Assembly (NCBI GenBank): GCA_023151115.1
Contig: JAKLJP010000025.1
Span: forward strand, 38,042 to 102,041
Reading direction: 5' to 3'
DNA from: Anaerolineae bacterium
Lineage (GTDB): Bacteria > Chloroflexota > Anaerolineae > 4572-78 > J111
DNA length: 64,000 bases
Position numbers and translations under genes: made by a program. The notes beneath the pieces were generated by a model. That model searched no databases. It saw nothing but the letters and a program-made list of their open reading frames with translations, and was not told where the DNA came from. This document shows, in pieces, positions 33,047 through 41,127 of the stretch. Numbering within the stretch: the stretch's first letter is position 1; the number at the start of each line of letters is the position of its first letter.

Positions 33047-33081
33047 GGGACAAATGTCCCTAAAGGACAGGCTTTTTGTCC
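33047..33081 (+). promoter_or_regulatory. Two palindromes, candidate response-regulator sites
   Basis: GGGACAAATGTCCC (33047-33060) is perfect. GGACAGGCTTTTTGTCC (33065-33081) carries the same arms with a longer centre. A TAGAAT hexamer follows at 33106-33111. The order fits activator sites upstream of a promoter driving the ECF transporter genes from 33484. The binding protein is inferred from position. Confidence 0.6.
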
Positions 33082-33293
33082 CTATGCGGCGGGCCGGGCC
33101 GGTGCTAGAATACGGCTCCCAACTCGTTCATCTGTTAAATTTACCCTCTCCCCTCCCTAAAACTGATCATCGTTGGCAAATCTGAGACCTCAAAGAAAGG
33201 AGGTAGCTGGCGCGACACATAACTGTCTTTCGTTTCAGGGAGATGACATTTGTTGAAGAGAGCTCACGAACCTGTGGCACGGCATCAATGAAA

Positions 33294-33372
33294 TGTCATT
33301 GCGAGGCCGTGTGCCGAAGCAATCCCCCGCTCCGAGCAGGGTGACTGCTTGGCCTCGGGCTTGCAGCGACAT
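33294..33372. repeat. 'GTCATTGCGAGG' repeat element
   Basis: TGTCATTGCGAGGCCGTGTG and GAAGCAATCCCCC are followed by a degenerate right arm, GACTGCTTGGCCTCGGGCTT. This resembles the common repeat that reads GTCATTGCGAGC...GAAGCAATC in many bacterial genomes. It occupies the middle of the 454-base gap before the ECF S-component gene. The rest of the gap shows no gene or riboswitch I can recognise. Confidence 0.6.
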
Positions 33373-33483
33373 AAACCAAGCGACTATTTTCAAGGGAATG
33401 GCCCTTACATCGGGACGTCAGTCTCAAGACCGAGAACAGTATTTCTGACTACTGTCTACTATCTTTATAAGGAGGGATGACAA

Positions 33484-34266
33484 ATGACAAGCCAAGCACC
33501 GAGAGGTGAAAAACGTGAAGTTTCAGGGTTAGGTGGGGTAACCATTGCCGGCACGCCGGTATCGTATGTGGCGATTATGGCCGCGATTGTGGCGGTTTTG
33601 GCCTTTGTGCCGGCCTCGGTTGTGGTTGGGGGCATGGGCGGCGGCTGGCCGCTACACGATGCCATTCACCCCCTGGTCGGGCTGCTGCTTGGCCCCATCG
33701 CCGGCCCGATTGCCTCGGTTATCGGGATGTTGATTGGCAACGCCATTGCGCCATATACCAACCTGGGGCCGTGGAGCCCGCTCATGGGCCTGATGTCGGC
33801 CTTTTCGGTGGGCATGGTGGCGCAGCGGGGTAAAATCTACTGGCTCGTTCCTTGGCTGATCACGCTGGTATTACACGTAGTGTATTATTTTCTGGCCGTA
33901 GGTTACGGGATTAGCACCGGCTTATGGTTTTCTAATGTCTTTACGGTGACAATTGCCCTCATTTTGATCGTCATTCCCCAGGTGCGGGAGTGGGCCGTCA
34001 GAACCGTTCGGGAAAGCCCGGTAAGCTGGCAGATGGGCGTGGCTTTATATATCATCTTCTTCTTTGGTTCAACTGCCGGGATCCAGGCGATTTGGACCCC
34101 CGGCTTTGCCACCAATCCCTGGCCGGCCGAAGTTTGGCCACCGCTCGTAGTGATTATCCTGGTAGAGCGGGGCGTCTTTACCCTGGTGGGGGTTTTGGTT
34201 GGCTTGGGGGTTATCTCGGCCCTGCGCCGCTCCTCTTTTGTCAAGCCCAAAACAGCCGGTTACTGA
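33484..34266 (+). CDS. ECF transporter S component (substrate not identified)
   Basis: 260 residues, strongly hydrophobic with about six to seven membrane segments. Segments such as MAAIVAVLAFVPASVVVG and HPLVGLLLGPIAGPIASVIG (with GNAIAP) have the glycine-rich small-residue pattern of ECF S components. The next two genes encode an ECF ATPase and an EcfT, which supports this reading. The start follows a perfect AAGGAGGGATGACAA. S components give substrate specificity, usually for a vitamin or metal. No riboswitch or biosynthetic gene reveals the substrate. It is longer than most S components (170-210 residues). Confidence 0.75.
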   Translation: MTSQAPRGEKREVSGLGGVTIAGTPVSYVAIMAAIVAVLAFVPASVVVGGMGGGWPLHDAIHPLVGLLLGPIAGPIASVIGMLIGNAIAPYTNLGPWSPLMGLMSAFSVGMVAQRGKIYWLVPWLITLVLHVVYYFLAVGYGISTGLWFSNVFTVTIALILIVIPQVREWAVRTVRESPVSWQMGVALYIIFFFGSTAGIQAIWTPGFATNPWPAEVWPPLVVIILVERGVFTLVGVLVGLGVISALRRSSFVKPKTAGY

Positions 34267-34269
34267 CTG

Positions 34270-34394
34270 GCTGTCTAAAAATTGGCAAAACCTGAGTTTG
34301 AACAGGGTAAAATCCACGAAGGACACGAAGAAACACAAAGTTTTTAGCCTTTTTCTTGGTGTTCTTCGTGAATAATAAAGAATTTTTAGACACC
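34270..34394. repeat. Nested inverted repeat with 'CACGAAG' words
   Basis: The outer arms are GCTGTCTAAAAATT (about 34270) and AATTTTTAGACACC (34381-34394). The inner words CACGAAGGACACGAAGAAAC are followed by GTGTTCTTCGTG. It fills the space between the S-component and ATPase genes and could lower expression of the downstream genes. Confidence 0.75.
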
Positions 34395-34479
34395 CTCTGA
34401 GAGGCCCGTCCATTACCGTCAGACAAGATAAGCCCAGATCAGGGGCAGGTTGCGAACCTGCCCCCGGCAAGTCCAAACC

Positions 34480-36201
34480 ATGAGCAACGATATTGTTGTC
34501 ATCAAGGATTTCTCCTACCGATACGCCAGCGCCGCCGAATTTGCCCTGCATGACATCAGCCTGACCCTGCGCCGGGGGGAATTTCTGGGGGTCATGGGGC
34601 CAACTGGGGCCGGCAAAACCACCTTTTGCTTGACCCTTAACGGGATTGTGCCCCATTTTTACGGCGGCGACTTTTACGGCTCAATCACTGTCGCCGGCCT
34701 GGATACGGTAGAGCACCCCACTTATCAACTGGCTCAGTGTGTGGGCATGGTCTTTCAAGACCCGGAAATGCAACTGACCGCACCCACCGTCGCCGGAGAG
34801 GTCGCCTTTGCCCTGGAAAATATCTGCTTGCCCGTTGACGAGATCAAACGCCGCGTGCCGGCCGCTTTGATGGCGGTGCGGCTGGAAGGGCTAGAAGAAA
34901 AACACCCCCACCAGCTTTCGGGCGGGCAAAAACAGCGCCTGGCGATTGCGGCAGCCCTGGCGCTCCAGCCGGATGTTTTGGTGCTTGACGAACCGACCTC
35001 TCAGCTCGACCCGGTGGGAACCGATGAAGTGTTTGCGGTGGTGCGTGAATTGAACCGCAGCCAGGGCATTACCATCATCCTGGTCAGCCACGCCAGCGAG
35101 GAAATCGCCGAGTACGCCGACCGGGTTATGCTTTTGGCCGGGGGCAAATTATTAGCTCTGGCTCCTCCTACCGAATTTTTCCAAAATAGTGAGCTGCTGT
35201 GGGCCAACGGCGTCCGCCCGCCGGAAGTCACCCAGGCCTTTCAACGCCTTTTTCCTGTACCCGGCTCGCTGCCCACTTATCCCGTGACCCTGCCCCAGGC
35301 CTTGGCTCAATACAACCAAATCCAGCCGCGCCCCACTTTTCTGCCCGTTATTTACGCCAACGGGCGGCCTCCGGCGGCTGAGAACGAGGTTGTGCTGCAA
35401 ACCGAAAACCTGCACTACACTTACGACGATGGGACTCAGGCACTCAAGGGCGTATCGGTGGCGATTCGCCGGGGGGAATATGTGGCGATTGTTGGCCAGA
35501 ATGGCGGCGGTAAATCTACCCTGGTGCGCCATTTTCTGCATTTGCTCACCGCCACCGAGGGTCGGGTTAACGTTTTTGGCAAAGATGTGAATACCTACAG
35601 TGTGAGCGAGCTGGCCCAGTTTATTGGCTATGTCTCGCAGAATCCGGACAACCAAATCTTCTCCGACACCGTTGAACGAGAAGTCGCCTTTGCTTTGACC
35701 AATTTACGCTTTCCCAAAGACGAAGTCCAGCGGCGCGTCGCCACCGTTCTGCAAGATATGGAACTGGAGTGGGCCGCCAAACGTCACCCCCTCACCTTGA
35801 GCAAAGGGGACCGCAGCCGGATTGTAGTGGCCGCTACTTTAGCCATGCAGCCAGAGGTGCTTATTTTCGATGAGCCGACGACAGGACAGGATTACAAGGG
35901 AGCGCAGGCCATTCTGGAGTTGACGCGCAAATTACACCAGGCCGGCAAGACCATTATTGTGATCACCCATCACCTGTATTTGCTGCCCGGCTACGCCGAA
36001 CGCCTGCTGGTTATGGGCAAAGGGCAGTTACTTTTAGACAACTCGCTGCGCTATGCTTTTTATGAGACCGCTAAACTGCGCGAAACTTTTCTGACCGCGC
36101 CCCAGGTTATTCGTCTGGCCGAGGCCATTCAGCCACAGAGCGAGGCTGCACTGCGCCCGCTCACTCCCGCAGAATTGGCCGCAGCCCTGGTGGCGCAGTA
36201 G
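34480..36201 (+). CDS. ecfA: ECF transporter double ATPase (two fused ABC domains)
   Basis: 573 residues from MSNDIVVIKDFSYRY. This start is chosen because the protein family begins here, although no good ribosome site is visible. The first ATPase has Walker A GPTGAGKTT (40-48), signature LSGGQKQRLAIA and Walker B VLVLDEPTSQLD. The second has Walker A GQNGGGKST near residue 340, a divergent signature LSKGDRSRIVVAA and Walker B VLIFDEPTTGQD. Two fused domains stand in for the usual EcfA/EcfA' pair. They power uptake by the S component with EcfT. The gene is nine bases before ecfT. Confidence 0.93.
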   Translation: MSNDIVVIKDFSYRYASAAEFALHDISLTLRRGEFLGVMGPTGAGKTTFCLTLNGIVPHFYGGDFYGSITVAGLDTVEHPTYQLAQCVGMVFQDPEMQLTAPTVAGEVAFALENICLPVDEIKRRVPAALMAVRLEGLEEKHPHQLSGGQKQRLAIAAALALQPDVLVLDEPTSQLDPVGTDEVFAVVRELNRSQGITIILVSHASEEIAEYADRVMLLAGGKLLALAPPTEFFQNSELLWANGVRPPEVTQAFQRLFPVPGSLPTYPVTLPQALAQYNQIQPRPTFLPVIYANGRPPAAENEVVLQTENLHYTYDDGTQALKGVSVAIRRGEYVAIVGQNGGGKSTLVRHFLHLLTATEGRVNVFGKDVNTYSVSELAQFIGYVSQNPDNQIFSDTVEREVAFALTNLRFPKDEVQRRVATVLQDMELEWAAKRHPLTLSKGDRSRIVVAATLAMQPEVLIFDEPTTGQDYKGAQAILELTRKLHQAGKTIIVITHHLYLLPGYAERLLVMGKGQLLLDNSLRYAFYETAKLRETFLTAPQVIRLAEAIQPQSEAALRPLTPAELAAALVAQ

Positions 36202-36210
36202 GAGACGCTG

Positions 36211-37038
36211 ATGCCCAGTATGTACGTCCAGCATGTCTCGCGCCCATCGTTTTTTAGCCGCCTAGATGTGCGGGTCAAATTACTATTTATGTTTCTGGTC
36301 AGCACTCTCATCCTGATTTGGGACAATATTTTTTACCAGGGGGCTATGTTTGCAGTAGTGATGGCCCTGGCCTTTTCGTCGCACATAGACCGGGCGCTGA
36401 TTCGCAAGCTGTTTGCCGTTATGCTGCCTTTTACAGTGGTCATGATTTTAATCCAGGGGTTGTGGAGTCCCATCGGCCAGACTGTCTTGATGACGCTGCC
36501 CGCTTGGGTTCCCTTTATCGGCGGTAAGCTGGCACTGCATTGGGAAGGGTTGGTTTTTGGGGTGATGGTGGCCTTCCGCCTGTTGACCCCCATTTTTGCC
36601 CTGCCGCTGGTGGTGATGACCACTGATGTCAATGATCTGGTGGTCGGCCTGGTGCGCCTGCGGGTTCCTTATAAAGTAGCTTTTATCTTCTCCATTACCC
36701 TACGCTTTGTGCCGTTTATCTTTACCGAGATTGGGGCTATCACCGAAGCGCAGCGGCTGCGCGGCCTGGCGATTGAGAAAATGAACTTTTTCCGGCGTAT
36801 TCCCATTTTTGCCAGTATGCTGGTCCCGCTTATTTTGGGGTCATTGTTAAAGGCCCAAACCTTGGAGATTGTGCTTCAATCCAAAGCCTTTTCCGGCAGT
36901 CCGCAGCGCACCTTTCTGAATGAAAATGGGGTCAAGTTGCGGCCCGTAGATTATGCCTTGCTAATTGGGGAACTGATCTTTTTTGTCGGCGCGATTTTAA
37001 CCCGGCTCATCTTAGGTTGGGGCGGATTTGTCGCTTGA
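36211..37038 (+). CDS. ecfT: ECF transporter transmembrane coupling protein
   Basis: 275 residues with about five to six membrane segments and the long cytoplasmic coupling helices typical of EcfT. The first coupling motif is clear (TEAQRLRGLAIE). The second, usually Ala-Arg-Gly, reads LQSKAFSG, which is a diverged form. N-terminal SRLDVRVKLLFMFLVS is also family-like (LDPRTKLL in many members). GGAG precedes the ATG at 36211. It links the double ATPase to the S component. Confidence 0.92.
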   Translation: MPSMYVQHVSRPSFFSRLDVRVKLLFMFLVSTLILIWDNIFYQGAMFAVVMALAFSSHIDRALIRKLFAVMLPFTVVMILIQGLWSPIGQTVLMTLPAWVPFIGGKLALHWEGLVFGVMVAFRLLTPIFALPLVVMTTDVNDLVVGLVRLRVPYKVAFIFSITLRFVPFIFTEIGAITEAQRLRGLAIEKMNFFRRIPIFASMLVPLILGSLLKAQTLEIVLQSKAFSGSPQRTFLNENGVKLRPVDYALLIGELIFFVGAILTRLILGWGGFVA

Positions 37039-37069
37039 GCAGTAACAATTGTCGAGCAGGAGAAAGCTG

Positions 37070-37525
37070 ATGAATAAGGCTTCAAAACCAGAAGTTGTCC
37101 CAACCCTCACCAAGCACGAGGCTCACATCCGCGCCCTGGTAGAACGGCAGGCCCGCGCCTGGGAGCGTAATGATTTTGCCCTGGCCGCCGGGGATTGGCT
37201 GCCGGAGGGAGTCCTTATCGCGCCGGCGGGGGAGTGGCCGGCGGACAGGCTCGGCCAGGCTATGGCCGAGCTTCATGCCGATTTTACAGATCTGATAGTT
37301 GAAATCAAAAATGTCTTTGCCTCAGCCGATGGCGGCAAGGTAGCGATTGAGTGGGATTGGTCCATCACTCGCAAAGCTGACGGCGTCCGCAGCCGCACTC
37401 CGGATGCTATCATTGTTGATTTGGTAGACGGCAAAATCAAATCCTGGCGCGAATATTTTGATTTGTCCGGCTCCGTTGAAGCAGTGAGTCAGAAAAAATC
37501 GGCCCATAGTGATGGTAAATTGTAA
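37070..37525 (+). CDS. SnoaL/NTF2-like small protein
   Basis: 151 residues. The start at 37070 follows CAGGAGAAAGCTG and is preferred over an in-frame codon at 37049. The pattern LVERQARAWERNDFALAAGD, PEGVLIAPAGEWP, KVAIEWDWSITRKADG and IIVDLVDGKIKSWREYFD is typical of the cone-shaped NTF2/SnoaL fold. Such proteins are isomerases, cyclases or binding proteins for small hydrophobic molecules. It follows ecfT after 31 bases and probably shares its transcript. It might act on the transported compound, but that is speculation. Confidence 0.8.
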   Translation: MNKASKPEVVPTLTKHEAHIRALVERQARAWERNDFALAAGDWLPEGVLIAPAGEWPADRLGQAMAELHADFTDLIVEIKNVFASADGGKVAIEWDWSITRKADGVRSRTPDAIIVDLVDGKIKSWREYFDLSGSVEAVSQKKSAHSDGKL

Positions 37526-37548
37526 ACCTCTATCCTCCAGGCTCTGAC

Positions 37549-37565
37549 GCTGGTCGCAGACCAGC
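37549..37565. terminator. Hairpin GCTGGTC-GCA-GACCAGC between convergent genes
   Basis: Perfect seven-base stem in the 60-base gap between the convergent genes ending at 37525 and 37586. Its core GGTCGCAGACC is the reverse complement of the palindromes at 9007-9045. There is no T run, so it may be a repeat that also blocks polymerase. Confidence 0.55.
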
Positions 37566-37585
37566 TTGAAGCAGTATCCTGTCTT

Positions 37586-38959
37586 CTATCGTTCACCCTC
37601 TCTTCCCCTGCTCAACCAACGATATAATTCAACCGTTTGTCCCGCAATCCTATTCCACTCAAATAAATCGCCCAACTGCTTTGCCCCAGCAGCCAGTCTG
37701 GGACGCAGCTCCGGCTCGTTGACCAGCCGGGCGACGGTTTGGGCCAGCGCCGCCGCATCGCGCGGGGGGGCGAGCAGCATATTTTCGCCGGGCCGGATTT
37801 CGGGCAGGAAGGCCGGGTTGGCCGGTGTAGTGCTGACCACCGGGCAGCCGTGCCGCAGCGCCGCAATCAACGTAGTCCGGCGAAACGAGACTCCGTCGCG
37901 GTAAGGCATTACTACCGCATCAGCCGCCAACAGATTGGCCGACACTTGCAGCAAATCGGTATAGCCGGTGCGGTAGACCACCTGGCCCAAGTCGTGGCGT
38001 TCGATCAAAGCTTGAACCCTTTGAGCGTAGGCGGCATTGGTGGGATCCGCGTGGCCCACATCGCCGCCGATGAGCAGCAGGCGGGCGTCAATTCCCTCCT
38101 GGCGCAGCAAGGCCAGCGCCTCGATCAACTCCTCGCCGCCTTTGCTCTCATTCAAAAAGCCAAAATAGGCCAACAGCAGTGTGTTTTGGTCAACCTGATA
38201 TTTTTTACGCCATGCAGCCCGTTCAAAATCAGGGGGCGGCTGCGGCTCGACGTTGCTGCCGAGAGGGATGAGGGTGAGCAGGGGAGCGGGGGAGCGGGGG
38301 AGCAGAGGAGCAGAGGAGATTGGAGATTGGAGATTGGAGATTGAAAACTGCGAAGCGTCTGTGTGAGACTGATTACTGTTTACTGACCACTGACTACTGG
38401 CTACTGACAACTGCTCCAGGTCTTCTCGATTGGTGCAAACAACTGCATCGCTGTGGCGAGCCAGGGCCAGCATGGATTTCCAGCGAAATGCGCCGGCTTT
38501 GGGGAAAATGTAAGGCACACGCAAATCATGGAAGGTAGTTACAATTCGAGTGGCCAGGCCGCGCTTTTTGAGAAACCAGGGCAGCCAATTGACCCAGCCG
38601 CCCAAATCAAACGCCGCCGCTTGATATTGAATATGCAGGATATCCGGCTGATGGGTTTTGAGAAATTGAAACACTCCCGGCCAACAGCGCCAGCCCCAAT
38701 CAGGGAGTGAGGCGAAGACGGGAGGAGGCGAGGAGAGGAGGAGAGGATGAGGCGAGGAGGCGAGGAGGCGAGGAGGCGAGGTAAATTCTTCGCCTCCTCG
38801 CCTCCTCGCGTCCTCGTTTCTTTCTCCCCAACGACGGCTGATAAGGATCGAGGACTCAATATCCGAAGGGGCCAGATGGTGAGCCAGATAGGCTGTATGG
38901 TCGGCAATGCCGCCTTGCATAGGGGGGTATTCGCCGGTGATGAAGGTGACTTTGAGCAT
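37586..38959 (-). CDS. Glycosyltransferase family 4 with two repeat-derived insertions
   Basis: 457 residues, GT-B fold. The N-terminal domain begins MLKVTFITGEYPPMQGGIAD. The C-terminal nucleotide-sugar domain has LLAYFGFLNESKGGEELIEA, VVMPYRDGVSFRRTTLIAAL and PVVSTTPANPAFLPEI (the usual acceptor/donor glutamate region). Members transfer sugars to polysaccharide or glycolipid precursors at the membrane. Two low-complexity segments have no place in the family: residues about 46-85 (GERNEDARRRGGEEFTSPPR onward) and about 185-228 (VASSQWSVNSNQSHTDASQF onward). Both come from tandem-word repeats that have kept the frame. They lie in surface loops, so the enzyme may still work. Confidence 0.88.
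   Translation of the reverse strand: MLKVTFITGEYPPMQGGIADHTAYLAHHLAPSDIESSILISRRWGERNEDARRRGGEEFTSPPRLLASSPHPLLLSSPPPVFASLPDWGWRCWPGVFQFLKTHQPDILHIQYQAAAFDLGGWVNWLPWFLKKRGLATRIVTTFHDLRVPYIFPKAGAFRWKSMLALARHSDAVVCTNREDLEQLSVASSQWSVNSNQSHTDASQFSISNLQSPISSAPLLPRSPAPLLTLIPLGSNVEPQPPPDFERAAWRKKYQVDQNTLLLAYFGFLNESKGGEELIEALALLRQEGIDARLLLIGGDVGHADPTNAAYAQRVQALIERHDLGQVVYRTGYTDLLQVSANLLAADAVVMPYRDGVSFRRTTLIAALRHGCPVVSTTPANPAFLPEIRPGENMLLAPPRDAAALAQTVARLVNEPELRPRLAAGAKQLGDLFEWNRIAGQTVELYRWLSRGREGER
38274..38413. repeat. Three tandem-word tracts inside the GT4 gene
   Basis: On the plus strand, in order: AGCGGGGG words (GGGGAGCGGGGGAGCGGGGG), AGATTGG words (GGAGATTGGAGATTGGAGAT) and CTGACTACTGG words (TGACCACTGACTACTGGCTA). 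The last two families also occur at 24641-24708 and 51263-51336. The tract codes for residues about 185-228. Confidence 0.85.
38705..38817. repeat. Tandem-word hairpin 'GGCGAGGA' inside the GT4 gene
   Basis: Many GGCGAGGA words (GAGGCGAGGAGGCGAGGAGG) are followed by TAAATTC and the complement CGCCTCCTCGCCTCCTCGCG. The tract folds into a long GC-rich hairpin and codes for residues about 48-85. Confidence 0.88.
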
Positions 38960-38985
38960 AAGGCAACTATAAATAAGTCATAATG

Positions 38986-39035
38986 ACGTGGTGCGTGGCT
39001 AATTTACGCACCACGCACCACTTACTACGTACCAC
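38986..39035. repeat. Tandem-word hairpin 'GTGGTGCGTGG'
   Basis: ACGTGGTGCGTGGCTAA is followed by ACGCACCACGCACCACTTAC and ACGTACCACG. It lies between the two glycosyltransferase genes, on the 3' side of the GT2 gene's downstream partner. Confidence 0.8.
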
Positions 39036-39044
39036 GTTTTCGTT

Positions 39045-39977
39045 TCACAACCCCCGCAGCACCTCACCGTAAGCCGCCATCCGTTCCCGCCGCAGCCCAC
39101 GCCGATGACCGAGCAGCCATTTGCAGCTTTCCTCGGCCCATTGAAAGGCAAAAGTTAACCACAAAAAAAGTCGGAGAAGAGTGGCCCAGACGGGACCGAA
39201 ATACTTATGGGTATAACGCAGTTTGCTGCGTTGAAAACGCAGGGTTCGTGCCGCAACCACCTGTTCGCTGGATTTGCCCTCATAATGAATCACTTGAGCG
39301 GTAGGCAGGTAATGAATCTCCCAGCCGGCAGCGGCGCTGCGGCGGCACCAGTCGGTTTCCTCAAAGTACATAAAAAAGGCTTCGTCAATCGGGCCAACCT
39401 GCTGCCAGGCTTCGCGTCGAATCAAAATTGCTGCGCCAACCACCCAATCCACTTTTTGAGGTTGGTCGGCGGGCTGGTCAGTCACATAATAGCTTTGAAT
39501 GTGGCGGTTGTGGGGAAACCACTGGCCCAATAAAGTGCTTTCCCAAAATAGGGTTCCCAAACTGGGAAAGCGCCGACGCGAAGATTGAATGGTCCCATCA
39601 GGCCAGAGGAGCTGCGGCCCCAGCGCGCCGACGGTGGGGTGAGCGTCCATGTAGGCAACCATGCGCCAGAGCGACTCAGACTGCACGACAGTATCGGGGT
39701 TGAGGAGAAAAAGATAGCGGCCTTGAGCCTGGGCCGCTCCTGCATTATTCCCCCCCGCATATCCCAGATTTTGCTCGCTGGCAATCAGCCGCACCTGCGG
39801 AAACTCCTGGCGGACCATCTCCACACTACTATCGCTGGAGGCGCTGTCAACGACAATGATTTCAGTGGTAAGCTGAGGATTTTTTTGGCCAGCAACCAGC
39901 AACGATTGGAGGCAAGAGCGCAACAGGTCTTTGACATTCCAGTTGACAACAACGACTGATAAATCGGGTTTCACCAA
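39045..39977 (-). CDS. Glycosyltransferase family 2 (WbbL-like)
   Basis: 310 residues, GT-A fold. LSVVVVNWNVKDLLRSCLQS starts the nucleotide-binding domain, with IIVVDSASSDSS, EQNLGYAGGNNAG and the metal-binding region FLLNPDTV. Later come VDWVVGAAILIRREAW and FFMYFEETDWCRRSAAAGWE, where the catalytic base is expected in EETDWC. This is the usual pattern of rhamnosyltransferase-like enzymes of cell-surface glycan synthesis. A C-terminal hydrophobic stretch (WATLLRLFLWLTFAFQW) may anchor it to the membrane. It is 43 bases after the polyprenyl synthase gene. Confidence 0.93.
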   Translation of the reverse strand: MVKPDLSVVVVNWNVKDLLRSCLQSLLVAGQKNPQLTTEIIVVDSASSDSSVEMVRQEFPQVRLIASEQNLGYAGGNNAGAAQAQGRYLFLLNPDTVVQSESLWRMVAYMDAHPTVGALGPQLLWPDGTIQSSRRRFPSLGTLFWESTLLGQWFPHNRHIQSYYVTDQPADQPQKVDWVVGAAILIRREAWQQVGPIDEAFFMYFEETDWCRRSAAAGWEIHYLPTAQVIHYEGKSSEQVVAARTLRFQRSKLRYTHKYFGPVWATLLRLFLWLTFAFQWAEESCKWLLGHRRGLRRERMAAYGEVLRGL

Positions 39978-40020
39978 AGATAACCTGACGCTGGCGCTTT
40001 ACCCGCTCGATGGGCGCCAC

Positions 40021-40995
40021 TTAAATATCTCTCGCCACCGTATAATCGGCGATGCCGTGCATGGCCTGACGGTAAGGGTTAGGGGGCAACTTTTCCAAAT
40101 CGGCCTGGGCCTGGCCGGCAAAGCGGCGGGCTTCGTCCATGGCCTTTTCGACGCAGCCGGAGGCGCGAATCTGCTCGACGACCGCCACAATCTCCTTATC
40201 GCTCACCGGCTCGCGGCGCACGGCTTTGAGAATAGTCGGGTGGTTGGGGGATTTTTCCGAAAAGAGCATGACCGGCAAAGTGGCTATGCCCTGACGCAAA
40301 TCATTGGCCACCGGCTTGCCCATGCGTTCTTCATCCCCGCGAAAATCCAGGACGTCATCTACAATTTGAAAAGCCATACCCAGATGATAGCCATAATCGT
40401 GCAAGGCTTGCACCTCATGTTCGGGTGCGCCGCACAGAATAGCCCCGGTTTGGGTTCCGGCGGCAAAAAGCGAGGCAGTTTTGGCAAAGATACGCTGGTG
40501 GTACTCGTCATAGCTGGGCACCTGCCGGTGGCCATCATTGAAAAGCTGTTGCAACTCGCCGCCGACAATGGTCATCAGGGTTTGCGAAAAAATCCTGACA
40601 ATCCGCACGTTATCGGTTTCGGCGGCCAAACCGGCAGAACGGGCAAAAAGATAATCGCCGGTAAGGATGGTTGCCCCTGGACTCCAACTGGCATTGAGCG
40701 TCGGCAGGCCGCGCCGGAACAACGAATTATCAATCAGGTCGTCGTGAACCAAAGTGGCGGTATGCAGCAGCTCCACCGAAGCGGCCAGAGCATAGGATTT
40801 TTCTTTGTCTACCGGGTAAAAGTTAGCCGCCATCAAGGTCAGCGCCGGACGTAGCCGTTTGCCGCCAGCGCCCATCAGGTAGTCAATGACCGCCTGCAAA
40901 TCCTTGTACCGTTCCGACACGCCGGAACGCATTTTAGCTTCAACATGTTTAATATCGTCTGCCACCAGGTCAAGCAGGTTAACAGTGTGGGCCAT
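40021..40995 (-). CDS. Polyprenyl diphosphate synthase
   Basis: 324 residues, typical of long-chain trans-prenyl synthases. The first aspartate-rich motif is in LVHDDLIDNS, the second in IVDDVLDFRGDEERMGKPV, with GGKRLRPAL near the start. The enzyme adds isopentenyl units to an allylic diphosphate to make the side chain of quinones or, less likely, a glycan carrier lipid. The chain length cannot be fixed by eye, although the residues before the first motif (ASVELLHTATL) fit medium to long products. It is upstream of two glycosyltransferases on the same strand. Confidence 0.93.
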   Translation of the reverse strand: MAHTVNLLDLVADDIKHVEAKMRSGVSERYKDLQAVIDYLMGAGGKRLRPALTLMAANFYPVDKEKSYALAASVELLHTATLVHDDLIDNSLFRRGLPTLNASWSPGATILTGDYLFARSAGLAAETDNVRIVRIFSQTLMTIVGGELQQLFNDGHRQVPSYDEYHQRIFAKTASLFAAGTQTGAILCGAPEHEVQALHDYGYHLGMAFQIVDDVLDFRGDEERMGKPVANDLRQGIATLPVMLFSEKSPNHPTILKAVRREPVSDKEIVAVVEQIRASGCVEKAMDEARRFAGQAQADLEKLPPNPYRQAMHGIADYTVARDI

Positions 40996-41127
40996 GACTA
41001 TCCTTATCTACACTTATGTCCAATACTTTCAATAAATTCTGAAAGTTATGTAGTAAATTTTATCACAAGCATGGAGTAAAGTCAATAAATTAGCAGTTCA
41101 TTATGAACACAGAATTTAATAGGCTGA

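Noticed and set aside
33120..33480. Possible TPP or cobalamin riboswitch before the ECF genes (CTGAGAC at 33182)
   Set aside because: Only one short match to a thi-box core; the second conserved box and the expected stems are missing.
38281..38345. Short regular repeats that could suggest a CRISPR array
   Set aside because: Units are 7-8 bases and directly adjacent without spacers, and they lie in a glycosyltransferase coding frame.
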